A program made the translations under genes and the position numbers. Of a stretch of DNA of 64,000 bases, positions 35,503 to 43,890 are shown piece after piece. This DNA comes from an uncultured Phycisphaerales bacterium (GTDB lineage Bacteria; Planctomycetota; Phycisphaerae; Tepidisphaerales; Tepidisphaeraceae). The stretch spans positions 1 to 64,000 of the forward strand of contig CAIQIQ010000073.1 of NCBI GenBank assembly GCA_903871935.1. The letters run 5' to 3'. The notes under the pieces are model-generated. The model searched no databases, was not told where the DNA came from, and saw only the letters and a list, made by a program, of their open reading frames with translations. The first letter of the stretch is position 1; each line of letters begins with the position of its first letter.

Positions 35503-36386
35503 ATCTTCCCCCCCGCACCCTCCGCACTCTCAGGCGCTCCCGCCATATCCGGATGGGTGGGGTCGTAACCGACAATCGCCATTTTGTAGCGGTCGGCCAG
35601 TTCGATGGTCTTGGTGCGCTCGAGGATGATCGTCTTGCCGGCCTCAAGGACCAGGCATGCGGCGCCGGCTTTCCAGAGCTTCTCGAGCGTGGTAGTGCCG
35701 ATGGCGGGAACATCCATGCGGGCATCTTCCGGGCCGTTGGCCACTTTAATCAGGGTCCAGCCGCCGGTCTTGCAGAGCTGGCCGGCCCGTTCGATCATTA
35801 CGTTGGTGCCTTCAAGGGCCTCGACGGCAATGACATCGTGGTCAAGCACGGCGATGGTCTGGCCGATATCCATCCGGCTGATCAGGCGGCACTTCTCCCA
35901 GCCGTAGTGGATATCCTGCCATTGGGCAGCGGTGGGCTGACGCTTGGTCAACACGCCTGGGGTGCACACCTGATCTTTGCAGTACTGCGTGGAATCCACG
36001 AGAGTTATCCCTGCCGAAGCCAACTCATCGGCGACCGCGTCGAGGACGGCGCGCGGTCGTTTGTCATGCCGCAGCCGCCCGAACCACATCCGCGCGGTTC
36101 GCCAGTCGGGAATATAGCGGAAATAGCGCCAGCGGTCATACATCAGGCTCTTCCTGACCAGGCCGACCATGATCGCTTCTTCGCAGCCCTGGGCTTTGAG
36201 CACGCGAATCCACTTGCCGATACGCAGCAGGCCGACCTCCTGGAAATGGTCGGTTTCGGCCTTGAGTTCGGGCCAGCAACTCCCATGGAGGCCAACGCAA
36301 ATGACCTTCCGGCCGGTCGCCCGCGCCCCGCGGGCAACCAGGATCGGGAAAACACCTTCGCCAGCGATAAGTCCCAAAGGCTTCAT
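35499..36386 (-). CDS. lpxI: UDP-2,3-diacylglucosamine pyrophosphatase LpxI
   Basis: A 295-residue enzyme that hydrolyses UDP-2,3-diacylglucosamine to lipid X in lipid A biosynthesis at the inner membrane face. The family (formerly DUF1009) is recognised by LGLIAGEGVFPILVARGARA at the N-terminus and, near the C-terminus, WTLIKVANGPEDARMDVPAI, TTTLEKLWKAGAACLVLEAG and TIILERTKTIELADR. Full length. It lies 6 nt after the nitrilase gene and overlaps the DUF4149 gene by 4 nt, so these are co-translated. Its presence supports an outer membrane with lipid A. Confidence 0.93.
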   Translation of the reverse strand: MKPLGLIAGEGVFPILVARGARATGRKVICVGLHGSCWPELKAETDHFQEVGLLRIGKWIRVLKAQGCEEAIMVGLVRKSLMYDRWRYFRYIPDWRTARMWFGRLRHDKRPRAVLDAVADELASAGITLVDSTQYCKDQVCTPGVLTKRQPTAAQWQDIHYGWEKCRLISRMDIGQTIAVLDHDVIAVEALEGTNVMIERAGQLCKTGGWTLIKVANGPEDARMDVPAIGTTTLEKLWKAGAACLVLEAGKTIILERTKTIELADRYKMAIVGYDPTHPDMAGAPESAEGAGGKI

Positions 36387-36392
36387 ATCTGC

Positions 36393-37352
36393 TTATTCCT
36401 TGCCAAAGCGCACAGCGCGAGTATCGCGTTCGCGACCGGTCGGTTTGGCGAGCATTGCGTAGAGATCGGGGCGGCGGGTAAGGATCCAGCGCTGGCCGGT
36501 GCAGTTGTGCAGGAGCGCGGGATCCAGATCGGCGACCACCATGGCATCGTCCAGGGCATGGGTTTCGGTGATGATTCGGCCGTAGGGATCAAAGATCATC
36601 GCGTTGCCGGTGCGGATCTCATCATCATCCTTGCCGATGCCGTTGGAAAAGACGAGGAACATGCCATTGTCGTGGGCTCGGGAGGGAAGCCAGCGCATCA
36701 GCCAGCCGCGGCCTTTGTCGCCTAGCAGTTCGCGGCGGGCGGCTTCGGGGTCCTGTTGGCGGCGAGCCCAGATGGCCTGGTCGATGGGTTTCATGGCGTG
36801 CGGGCTGACAGTGTTGCAGCCTCCGGTCTGATGCGGTGCCAGGAGCACTTCCGCGCCCATCAGCGCGGTGATGCGGACATTCTCGATGATGTTGTTGTCG
36901 TAGCAGATCAGTACGCCGACGCGAACACCGTGGGGCGTGTCAAAGACGGTGTATTCTGATCCGGAGGAGATGCAGGCATGCTCGAAAGACTGGATCTTTC
37001 GATGCCGCTTCACCTGGCCGTCGGGCATGGCGACGATGTAGGTGTTGTACATTTTGCCGTCGGAGGTCCGTTCGACCAGGCCCGCGCCGATGGTCATGCC
37101 ATGCTCGCGAGAGAGCGCGAGCAGGCGCTGTGTGGAGGGACCGGCGGGTACTTCTTCGGCCAAGACAATGAGCTGCTCCTGAGTTTGCCGGCGGAGGAAC
37201 CAATAGCCGGTCAGGCAGCCCTCGGGGAAGACGAGGATCTGGACGCCTTGAGCTTTGGCATCGCGGGCGAAGCGCTCGACCTTGGCGAAATTGGCGGCCT
37301 TATCGCCGGCGGCGTGTTCAAATTGCACCGATGCTACGCGGACGTTGGTCAT
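36393..37352 (-). CDS. Nitrilase superfamily carbon-nitrogen hydrolase
   Basis: A 319-residue amidase-like enzyme with the full catalytic triad: Glu in VFPEGCLTGY (about 41-50), Lys in VKRHRKIQ and Cys in VLICYDN. The pattern of insertions does not match N-carbamoylputrescine amidase or NAD synthetase closely, and the substrate is unknown. It is in an operon with ebgC-like and lpxI genes. It is a different family member from the broken amidase gene at 33433. Confidence 0.88.
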   Translation of the reverse strand: MTNVRVASVQFEHAAGDKAANFAKVERFARDAKAQGVQILVFPEGCLTGYWFLRRQTQEQLIVLAEEVPAGPSTQRLLALSREHGMTIGAGLVERTSDGKMYNTYIVAMPDGQVKRHRKIQSFEHACISSGSEYTVFDTPHGVRVGVLICYDNNIIENVRITALMGAEVLLAPHQTGGCNTVSPHAMKPIDQAIWARRQQDPEAARRELLGDKGRGWLMRWLPSRAHDNGMFLVFSNGIGKDDDEIRTGNAMIFDPYGRIITETHALDDAMVVADLDPALLHNCTGQRWILTRRPDLYAMLAKPTGRERDTRAVRFGKE

Positions 37353-37374
37353 GATGGCGAGTAAGTTTAACTGG

Positions 37375-37824
37375 CTAGAGGGCGACTTTCACTACAACTT
37401 TGCGGACGGGCTCGGGTCGGCCGGTAACTTGCATGCATGGCATATGGGCATCGTGGGGGAAGAAGATGGCAAACATCCCGGCTTCGACCGTGATGATGCT
37501 GCCGGTGCCATCGTAGAAGCCGACATCCTTCGCCTGGTCGAAATCGGTTGTGGGTTTGAGCGTGGAGAGTGGGGCATAGCCCATCGCTTCCCGGCCGGTC
37601 ACCACGTACTGGATGTCGATGTAGCGGCGGTGGGCTTCCCAGCGACACTGAGCGGCGGGGCGAGTCTGGTAGCCTTGGGGCAGTGCGAAGATGCGATCGC
37701 CGTCGATCTCGACCCGTCCATCGGGCCAATTGCCGACCTCCCACCAGGTAATTCTCTCAAATGCGTGACGAAGCTGCGGGAGGGCTACGCAGGAATTCCA
37801 GTTACTCATCAAATCCACGATCAT
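37375..37824 (-). CDS. YhcH/YjgK/YiaL (EbgC-like) sugar-binding cupin
   Basis: A 149-residue cupin of the DUF386 family. Visible blocks are WEAHRRYIDIQYVVTGREAM, with the first metal-binding His and the family's HR-YIDIQ motif, and FAIFFPHDAHMPCMQ with the second metal-binding pair. Family members bind sugars or act as anomerase-like partners of glycosidases or sialic-acid pathway enzymes. CAGGAGA precedes the ATG. It is the first gene of the nitrilase-lpxI operon and divergent from the glucosidase gene. Confidence 0.9.
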   Translation of the reverse strand: MIVDLMSNWNSCVALPQLRHAFERITWWEVGNWPDGRVEIDGDRIFALPQGYQTRPAAQCRWEAHRRYIDIQYVVTGREAMGYAPLSTLKPTTDFDQAKDVGFYDGTGSIITVEAGMFAIFFPHDAHMPCMQVTGRPEPVRKVVVKVAL

Positions 37825-38126
37825 GTTTGTGTCTCCTGGCTCGTGGCACGTGCATCTGCCGCGAAAATCCGCTGTGTATGGTTCTACTACAGTTCCGCAG
37901 TCTCATCCATGGTGCAATCGAGGGAAACGACTTGGAGAGCGGGATGAGAGAGCTTGGACAATTGCCCATTGTTTCCCGGCGCAGCGCTGCACGCGGTTGG
38001 GTCTGCTGCGCCCTCGTTCCTCGAATGCATGTGTCAGCCCGGCCGGGATTAATCTGCTCTGGAATGGGGATTGCAGAGTATCGGCGACCGATATTGTAAT
38101 AAGCTGGTACAAGAGAGGGGGCCGCC
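37825..38126. other. Intergenic region between ebgC-like and glucosidase genes
   Basis: No gene seen. It contains the glucosidase promoter with an internal dyad (38071-38100) near its right end, and AGAGAGGGGG at 38112-38121, the ribosome-binding site. Confidence 0.55.
38071..38100 (+). promoter_or_regulatory. Glucosidase promoter with dyad in the spacer
   Basis: TTGCAG (38071-38076), an 18-bp spacer and TGTAAT (38095-38100). The spacer carries the dyad TATCGG-CGA-CCGATA (38079-38093), placed where a repressor would block RNA polymerase. Confidence 0.55.
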
Positions 38127-40925
38127 GTGAAGAGCACTGAACAGAGCAGACTTGACGAGGCTCGGCAACAGCACATCCCGTGGAAGAAATGGGGTCCTTA
38201 CCTCAGTGAACGCCAGTGGGGCACGGTCCGCGAGGACTACAGCGCCAACGGCGACGCGTGGAACTTCTTTACGCATGATCATGCGCGCTCGCGGGCCTAC
38301 CGCTGGGGAGAAGATGGTCTGGCGGGCATCTCCGATGACAAGCAGCGGCTGTGTTTTGCGCTGGCGCTGTGGAACGGGAAGGATGCCATCCTCAAGGAAC
38401 GCCTCTTCGGGCTCACCAACAGCGAGGCGAACCACGGCGAGGACGTGAAGGAGTATTACTTCTACCTCGACAGCACGCCGACCCACTCGTACATGAAGTA
38501 CCTGTATAAATATCCCCAGGCCGCCTATCCCTATGAAGGTCTCGTTCGTACGAACGGGCAGCGAACGCGAGAAGAGATGGAGTATGAACTCCTGGACACG
38601 GGCGTGTTCAAGGAGGACCGGTACTTCGACGTTTTCGTAGAGTATGCCAAAGCCGAACCGGAGGACATCCTGGTGCGGATCACGGCGGTGAACCGGGGGC
38701 CTGAGGCGGCCGAACCGCATCTCCTGCCCACCCTCTGGTTCCGCAATGACTGGGCGGCGTGGATTGCCGCATCCAACAGGGCTTCGCAGAAGCCCACCCT
38801 CAAGCAGATCGCGGTGGCGGGAGCGAGCACGGTGGCGGCGAGGCACCCGCTGCTGGGTGAGTTCATTTTCTCCTGCGAAGGTGAGGCGCCGCTGCTGTTC
38901 ACCGACAACGACACCAACCAGGAGCGGCTCTTCGGACAGAAGAACGAGAGCCGCTACGTGAAAGACGGCATTAACGACTGCGTTGTACAGGGGAATCAGG
39001 CCGCGGTGAACCCCGCGAGGGAGGGAACCAAGGTGGCAGCGCATTACCGGGCCACCGTTGGCGCGGGCCAGAGCAAGGTGATTCGCCTGCGCCTCACCGC
39101 AAGCTCCCGTGCGCACAAGGGCAAGGCCTTTGACAAGAGCTTTGATGAGGTATTCGCTGCGAGAGAGCGCGAGGCCGATGAGTTCTACCACTCGATCACC
39201 CCGCCATCGGTGAGTGCAGACGCGGCTAGCGTCATGCGTCAGGCCCTCGCCGGCATGCTCTGGAGCAAGCAGTTCTTTTTCTTCGACGGTGACAACTGGC
39301 TCGACGAGCACAACTCTAATCCTCTGCATGCCGGATCCAGGAACGCCCGAAACTGGGAGTGGTTCCACATGCTCAACGAGGACATCATCTCCATGCCCGA
39401 CAAATGGGAGTATCCCTGGTACGCCGCCTGGGACCTGGCGTTCCACTGTCTGCCGCTCTCGATCGTAGACCCGGACTTCGCCAAGGAGCAGATGCTGCTG
39501 ATGCTCCAGAACGTCTACCTGCACCCCAGCGGGCAGATGCCGGCCTATGAGTGGAACTTCAGCGACGTGAACCCTCCGGTGCATGCCTTTGCAACGCTGT
39601 TCCTGCATCGCGCCGAGCAGGCTCTGCACGGCCAGACCGACGTGGATTTCCTGAGGCAGACGTTCAACAAGCTGCTGGTGAATTTCACCTGGTGGGTGAA
39701 CCGCAAGGACCGCTTCGGCAAAAACGTCTTCGAGGGGGGCTTCCTCGGCCTGGACAACATCGGCGTCTTCGACCGCAGCGCAGCGCTGCCCACCGGCGGG
39801 CACCTGGAGCAGGCAGACGGCACGGCGTGGATGGCCCTTTTCAGTCAGAATATGGTGGAACTCGCGATGGAACTGGCCGTCCACGACAGCACCTACGAAG
39901 ACATGGTGCTGAAGTTTGCCGAACACTTCTACTACATCGCCTCGGGCATGAACCGGCCGGGGTCGGGCGGAATGTGGGACGAGGAGGACGGCTTCTACTA
40001 CGATCTGTTGTGCCTCCCTGACGGCAGTTCCCAGAGGCTTAAGGTGCGCTCGATGGTGGGTCTGCTCCCATTGTGCGCCACCACGGTCGTCGAGCCGTGG
40101 CAGCGGGATCGCTTGCCGCGGGCGTTTGCCGGGATCGCGGAGCGCCTGCGCCGGATGCCCGAGCTCTATGAGACGATGCACCCCCCCGGGCCGGCGCACT
40201 ACGGCGTGGCCGACCGCGGCCTTATGGCCATGGTTACGCCTGAGCGGCTGCGGCGGATCCTGACGAAGATGCTTGACGAGAACGAGTTCCTAGGCCCCTA
40301 TGGCATCCGCTCGCTCTCCAGATTCCACGAGAGGCACCCGTTCATCATCAACGTGCATGGCCAGGAGTACCGGGTAGATTACCTGCCGGGAGAGTCAAAC
40401 ACCGGCATGTTCGGCGGCAACTCCAACTGGCGGGGACCAATCTGGATGCCGGTGAACGCCATTATCGTCCGGGCGCTGCTGAACTTCTATCTGTACTACG
40501 GCGACAACTTCAAGGTCGAGTGTCCCACGGGGTCAGGGAAGATGATGAACCTCTTTGAGGTCAGCCGGGAGATCGCCGACCGGCTTACCCGGATATTCAC
40601 CCCCGACGAGCATGGCCGACGACCCGTCTACGGGGGCACCGAGAAGTTCCAGAGCGACCCCCATTGGCGCGATCACATCCTCTTTTTCGAGTACTTCCAC
40701 GGCGACAACGGCGCCGGGCTTGGCGCCAGCCATCAGACCGGCTGGACAGGAGTGGTGGCCAAGCTCATCCAGCTCTATGGCCTGTTGGATTCCAAGCAGG
40801 CTCTGAAGGTTGGCAAGCGAGCGGGGTTCGGAAAACGAACTCATGGCAGGGAGGCAAAGGAGTGGAAAGCCCCGAGCGCTGAGGCGCCCAAGGCAGCGCA
40901 TGTGCAGCATAGGCCGGGGAAATGA
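38127..40925 (+). CDS. GH63-type glucosidase (mannosyl-oligosaccharide glucosidase-like)
   Basis: A 932-residue cytoplasmic glycoside hydrolase starting with GTG and a strong ribosome-binding site. The family signature blocks are WAWNF-like [40 protein letters not shown], and in the (alpha/alpha)6 barrel [40 protein letters not shown] and [16 protein letters not shown]. These match bacterial GH63 glucosidases acting on small alpha-glucosides such as glucosylglycerate. There is no signal peptide. The next gene is a SemiSWEET and could begin at the 4-nt overlap or shortly after, so glucosidase and transporter appear coupled. Confidence 0.9.
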   Translation: MKSTEQSRLDEARQQHIPWKKWGPYLSERQWGTVREDYSANGDAWNFFTHDHARSRAYRWGEDGLAGISDDKQRLCFALALWNGKDAILKERLFGLTNSEANHGEDVKEYYFYLDSTPTHSYMKYLYKYPQAAYPYEGLVRTNGQRTREEMEYELLDTGVFKEDRYFDVFVEYAKAEPEDILVRITAVNRGPEAAEPHLLPTLWFRNDWAAWIAASNRASQKPTLKQIAVAGASTVAARHPLLGEFIFSCEGEAPLLFTDNDTNQERLFGQKNESRYVKDGINDCVVQGNQAAVNPAREGTKVAAHYRATVGAGQSKVIRLRLTASSRAHKGKAFDKSFDEVFAAREREADEFYHSITPPSVSADAASVMRQALAGMLWSKQFFFFDGDNWLDEHNSNPLHAGSRNARNWEWFHMLNEDIISMPDKWEYPWYAAWDLAFHCLPLSIVDPDFAKEQMLLMLQNVYLHPSGQMPAYEWNFSDVNPPVHAFATLFLHRAEQALHGQTDVDFLRQTFNKLLVNFTWWVNRKDRFGKNVFEGGFLGLDNIGVFDRSAALPTGGHLEQADGTAWMALFSQNMVELAMELAVHDSTYEDMVLKFAEHFYYIASGMNRPGSGGMWDEEDGFYYDLLCLPDGSSQRLKVRSMVGLLPLCATTVVEPWQRDRLPRAFAGIAERLRRMPELYETMHPPGPAHYGVADRGLMAMVTPERLRRILTKMLDENEFLGPYGIRSLSRFHERHPFIINVHGQEYRVDYLPGESNTGMFGGNSNWRGPIWMPVNAIIVRALLNFYLYYGDNFKVECPTGSGKMMNLFEVSREIADRLTRIFTPDEHGRRPVYGGTEKFQSDPHWRDHILFFEYFHGDNGAGLGASHQTGWTGVVAKLIQLYGLLDSKQALKVGKRAGFGKRTHGREAKEWKAPSAEAPKAAHVQHRPGK

Positions 40926-40948
40926 CACTGAGACAGAAGGGAGAGAGC

Positions 40949-41362
40949 ATGATGAAGGGGAATTGCATTGAGAGGGTAATGCGCGGGATGATGCGCGGGA
41001 TTCTATTGCTGGGCGTGCTCATGCTCTGTGGCTGTGAGGATCTGGTGGTACACGATACTTCGAGCCTGCTGGTCCCCAGGCTTCAGCGGTCTGAGCTCAC
41101 GGGCCTTGTGGCAGGATTTGGGACAACCTTCGCCGCCGTGCCCGACTTGATCAAGATGCTCAGGCGGCGGTCCAGCAAGGGCATCAACCCGACGATGGCT
41201 GGGATTATGGGCGCCTTTCAGATTGTGTGGGTGTACTATGGACTGCTGATCGCGTCACGGCCGGTGGTTGCCTGGAATCTGGTCGCCGTGGTCATCAACT
41301 TCCTGACGGTAATGGCGTATCTTCGCTTCGCCCGCCGCGAAAGGACTCAGGGGGAGGAATGA
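40949..41362 (+). CDS. Lipoprotein-signal SemiSWEET (PQ-loop) protein
   Basis: A 137-residue protein. An N-terminal hydrophobic segment ends in the lipobox-like LMLCGC, then VVHDTSSLLVPRLQRSE. The rest is a three-helix SemiSWEET unit: TGLVAGFGTTFAAVPDLIKM (with PD in place of PQ), the turn RRRSSKGINPTM, AFQIVWVYYGLLIAS and AVVINFLTVMAYLRF. SemiSWEETs dimerise to transport small sugars across the membrane. The extra lipoprotein-like N-terminus is unusual. An in-frame start at 40922 overlaps the glucosidase stop by 4 nt, but AAGGGAGAGAG favours 40949. Confidence 0.8.
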   Translation: MMKGNCIERVMRGMMRGILLLGVLMLCGCEDLVVHDTSSLLVPRLQRSELTGLVAGFGTTFAAVPDLIKMLRRRSSKGINPTMAGIMGAFQIVWVYYGLLIASRPVVAWNLVAVVINFLTVMAYLRFARRERTQGEE

Positions 41363-41637
41363 AAGGAGATCACGTTGTTCGAGATTCATCAGGCCGCCGG
41401 GGGCAAAGTCTGATAGAGATCAGGGGGAAGGAACAGGATTTGAAAAGGAGAGACTGAGGGCGCGGAGAAAACCGGGACCAGGGATGGGGGAACGACTCAC
41501 ACGCTATTCGCCGACCGTTTCCTCAAAGGACAGGATGGGTACGGATTGCCTGTCCGTCTGCCCGCACGATGGCCTGGTGCCCATGCGGTACGCAGCACGA
41601 GATCGTGTCCGGGAATCGTTCTGTGCGTTCTGAGCTG

Positions 41638-41643
41638 TATAAT
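41638..41643 (+). promoter_or_regulatory. TATAAT box overlapping a candidate start, leaderless geometry
   Basis: TATAAT at 41638-41643 overlaps the ATG at 41642, which therefore cannot be the first codon of a transcript from this promoter. The next in-frame ATG at 41654 is 10 nt downstream of the hexamer. No clear -35 is seen. Confidence 0.45.
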
Positions 41644-41653
41644 GGCCGGCAAT

Positions 41654-42949
41654 ATGGATTCTGATCTTGCAACCTATGTGGCGACGACTTCGGTTTGCGA
41701 TACGCACGAGCACATGCGCTCCGAGGAGCAGTGGCTGCGCGAAGGACCGGTCGATGTCCTGGCGGATGTCTTCTCCAACTACTCCCCGGCCGACCTGGTG
41801 TCGGCGGGCATGAGCGAGCAGGACATGACCGAACTGCTGCAGGGGAAGAAACAGGACCTGGATAAACGCTGGGCCGCGGTCGAGCAGCCGTGGAAGCGCA
41901 TCCGCTTCACCGGATACGGCGAAGCAGTTGCGATCGGCGCCAGAGAACTGTACGGCATCGAGGAACTCAGTCTGGAAAGCATCATTGCCGCTCAGCCGCG
42001 CTATGAGGCGTTGCGCCGACCCGGCGCGCAGCTTAAGCTTTTCAAGGATGCGGGGCTGGACCACATGCAGATAAATGATCTGCAGCGCCGGCCGCCAAAG
42101 CCGGACGCGGTTGCGCCCGAGTTCTATCTCTATGACCTTTCGTGGGTGCAGATGAGCATCCATGATGTGGACTACGCGCAACTGGCGGAATGGACGGGCG
42201 TAACCGTAAAAGACCTGGCTACGCTGCGGCAGGCAATCGAGGCGATGTTCGCACGCTACGGGCGCAACGCCATCGCCGTGAAGTTGCAGCAGGCGTATTC
42301 CCGGCCGCTGTGGTGGGAAAAGCGTTCTGATGCGGAGGCGGAACTGGCCCTGCAGGCGATCTTGCACGATCCCAAGGGCGTGGATGTTCGTCTGCGCCAC
42401 TGCCTGGGCGATTGGTGCCTGGCCCGCGGAGTGGAACAGGCCGGCGCGCTGAAGCTGCCGGTGAAGTTTCATACCGGTTACATCGCCGGAACTGCGCGGA
42501 TGCAGCTTGATGACATACGCCCGGCGGGGCTCTGTGCGCTGTTGCGCGAGTTCCCGCAGGCGCGATTCGTCCTCATGCACATGGGGTACCCGTACAGCGA
42601 GGAACTGATCTCATTGGCCAAGCACTACACGGGCGTATACGCAAGCATGTGCTGGGCGTGGTCCATCGCGCCGCGGCAGGCGTGCGAGTTTGTCCGCCGG
42701 TTCATCCATACTGCGCCGGTGTCGAAACTGCTGGCGTTCGGCGGCGATTCGGCCTGGCCAACGCCAACGGTGGCATACTGTCGACAGATGCGCAAATGGC
42801 TGACGCGGGCGCTGGAGCAGGAAGTGGCCGATGGCGATTGGAGCGAGCGGCAGGCCATCGAGGTGGCCGGGCAGATCCTGCGCCAGAATCATTATCAGTG
42901 CTTCGATATCGATGGTTTGCGGGCACGACAGAGGACGCTGGGGCAGTAG
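41654..42949 (+). CDS. Amidohydrolase-like metal-dependent hydrolase
   Basis: A 431-residue TIM-barrel hydrolase. The metal-binding His-x-His lies in VCDTHEHM (about 12-19). Later barrel residues are seen in LPVKFHTGY, FVLMHMGYPYSEEL and LAFGGDSAWPTPTVAY, the last with the catalytic Asp. These fit the amidohydrolase_2 family, whose members act as decarboxylases, isomerases or lactonases on sugar acids. The substrate is unknown. An ATG at 41642 overlaps the promoter, so 41654 was preferred. It is followed by a creatininase-family gene, perhaps in the same pathway. Confidence 0.82.
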   Translation: MDSDLATYVATTSVCDTHEHMRSEEQWLREGPVDVLADVFSNYSPADLVSAGMSEQDMTELLQGKKQDLDKRWAAVEQPWKRIRFTGYGEAVAIGARELYGIEELSLESIIAAQPRYEALRRPGAQLKLFKDAGLDHMQINDLQRRPPKPDAVAPEFYLYDLSWVQMSIHDVDYAQLAEWTGVTVKDLATLRQAIEAMFARYGRNAIAVKLQQAYSRPLWWEKRSDAEAELALQAILHDPKGVDVRLRHCLGDWCLARGVEQAGALKLPVKFHTGYIAGTARMQLDDIRPAGLCALLREFPQARFVLMHMGYPYSEELISLAKHYTGVYASMCWAWSIAPRQACEFVRRFIHTAPVSKLLAFGGDSAWPTPTVAYCRQMRKWLTRALEQEVADGDWSERQAIEVAGQILRQNHYQCFDIDGLRARQRTLGQ

Positions 42950-43047
42950 GGCATTCCCGCCGAGGTATTGGCGACGCAAAGTCCCATTGGCTGGCTATGA
43001 TGCAAGGGATTACATTAGGCGCTAATCGATATCAGCGAGGAAAACAT

Positions 43048-43842
43048 ATGAACGACGAGTTTCGCATCGCGTATCTCCGGCCTGGGCAGATCATCGAGCG
43101 CATTAACAGGCACAGCGTGGTGTACGTGCCGATAGGGCCGCTGGAGTGGCACGGGCCACACATGCCCTATGGCACCGATCCACTCAATGCGCAGAACACG
43201 GCCGAGGAAGTCTGCCAGCGCGTGGGCGGCGTGGTCTGGCCAACGCTGTACTGGGGGACCGAGCGCGAGCGCCGTCCGGACCAGCTTGAGAGCCTGGGGT
43301 TTCCCACCGATCGATATATCGTCGGGATGGATTTCCCGGCCAATTCCATTCCAAGCTGCTACTGTGCTGAGGAGATCTTTGCGCTGGTGGTGCGCGACAC
43401 AGTGCGTCAGGCGGCGCGCCTCGGCGCAAAGCTGGTTGTGCTGATCAATGGGCACGGGGCTGAGAACCATATGGCAGTGCTTAAGCGGCTGGCGGTGGAA
43501 CTGACCAATGCGGGGCCGGCACGGGTGGTTTTCAGGCTGGCGTGTGTCATCGGGGGGCCGGCGGCGTCGATGGGGCACGCTGATGCGATGGAGACGGCAT
43601 TGATGATGCACCTGACCAAGTCGGTGGACATTTCACAACTGCCACCGGCCGGGACCGAGCTGCGCTACATCGACCATGCGGTGGTGGACGGCGGTGGGTT
43701 TGATGGCAAATCGCCGTCGCATACGTTGGCGGCAGAGTACGACCCGCGGCGCCGATCGACGCCTGAGTTGGGGCAGCAGAGCTTCCTGGCCGCCTGCGAA
43801 CAGATCGCGGGCGAGGTGAAGGAGATGCTGGCGAAGAAGTGA
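43048..43842 (+). CDS. Creatininase family amidohydrolase
   Basis: A 264-residue enzyme with the family's metal-binding pattern: VYVPIGPLEWHGPHMPYGTD (His and Asp ligands), LVVLINGHGAENHMAVLK, and GHADAMETALMMHL with the Glu and His. Family members hydrolyse cyclic amides such as creatinine or open formamide intermediates; the substrate here is unknown. GCGAGGA upstream is the ribosome-binding site. It lies 98 nt after the amidohydrolase-like gene and precedes secreted polysaccharide-related genes. Confidence 0.9.
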   Translation: MNDEFRIAYLRPGQIIERINRHSVVYVPIGPLEWHGPHMPYGTDPLNAQNTAEEVCQRVGGVVWPTLYWGTERERRPDQLESLGFPTDRYIVGMDFPANSIPSCYCAEEIFALVVRDTVRQAARLGAKLVVLINGHGAENHMAVLKRLAVELTNAGPARVVFRLACVIGGPAASMGHADAMETALMMHLTKSVDISQLPPAGTELRYIDHAVVDGGGFDGKSPSHTLAAEYDPRRRSTPELGQQSFLAACEQIAGEVKEMLAKK

Positions 43843-43890
43843 GCCGCAGGGGCGGACGTCCTGGACTTGTTCTATTGATAGAGGCGCATC

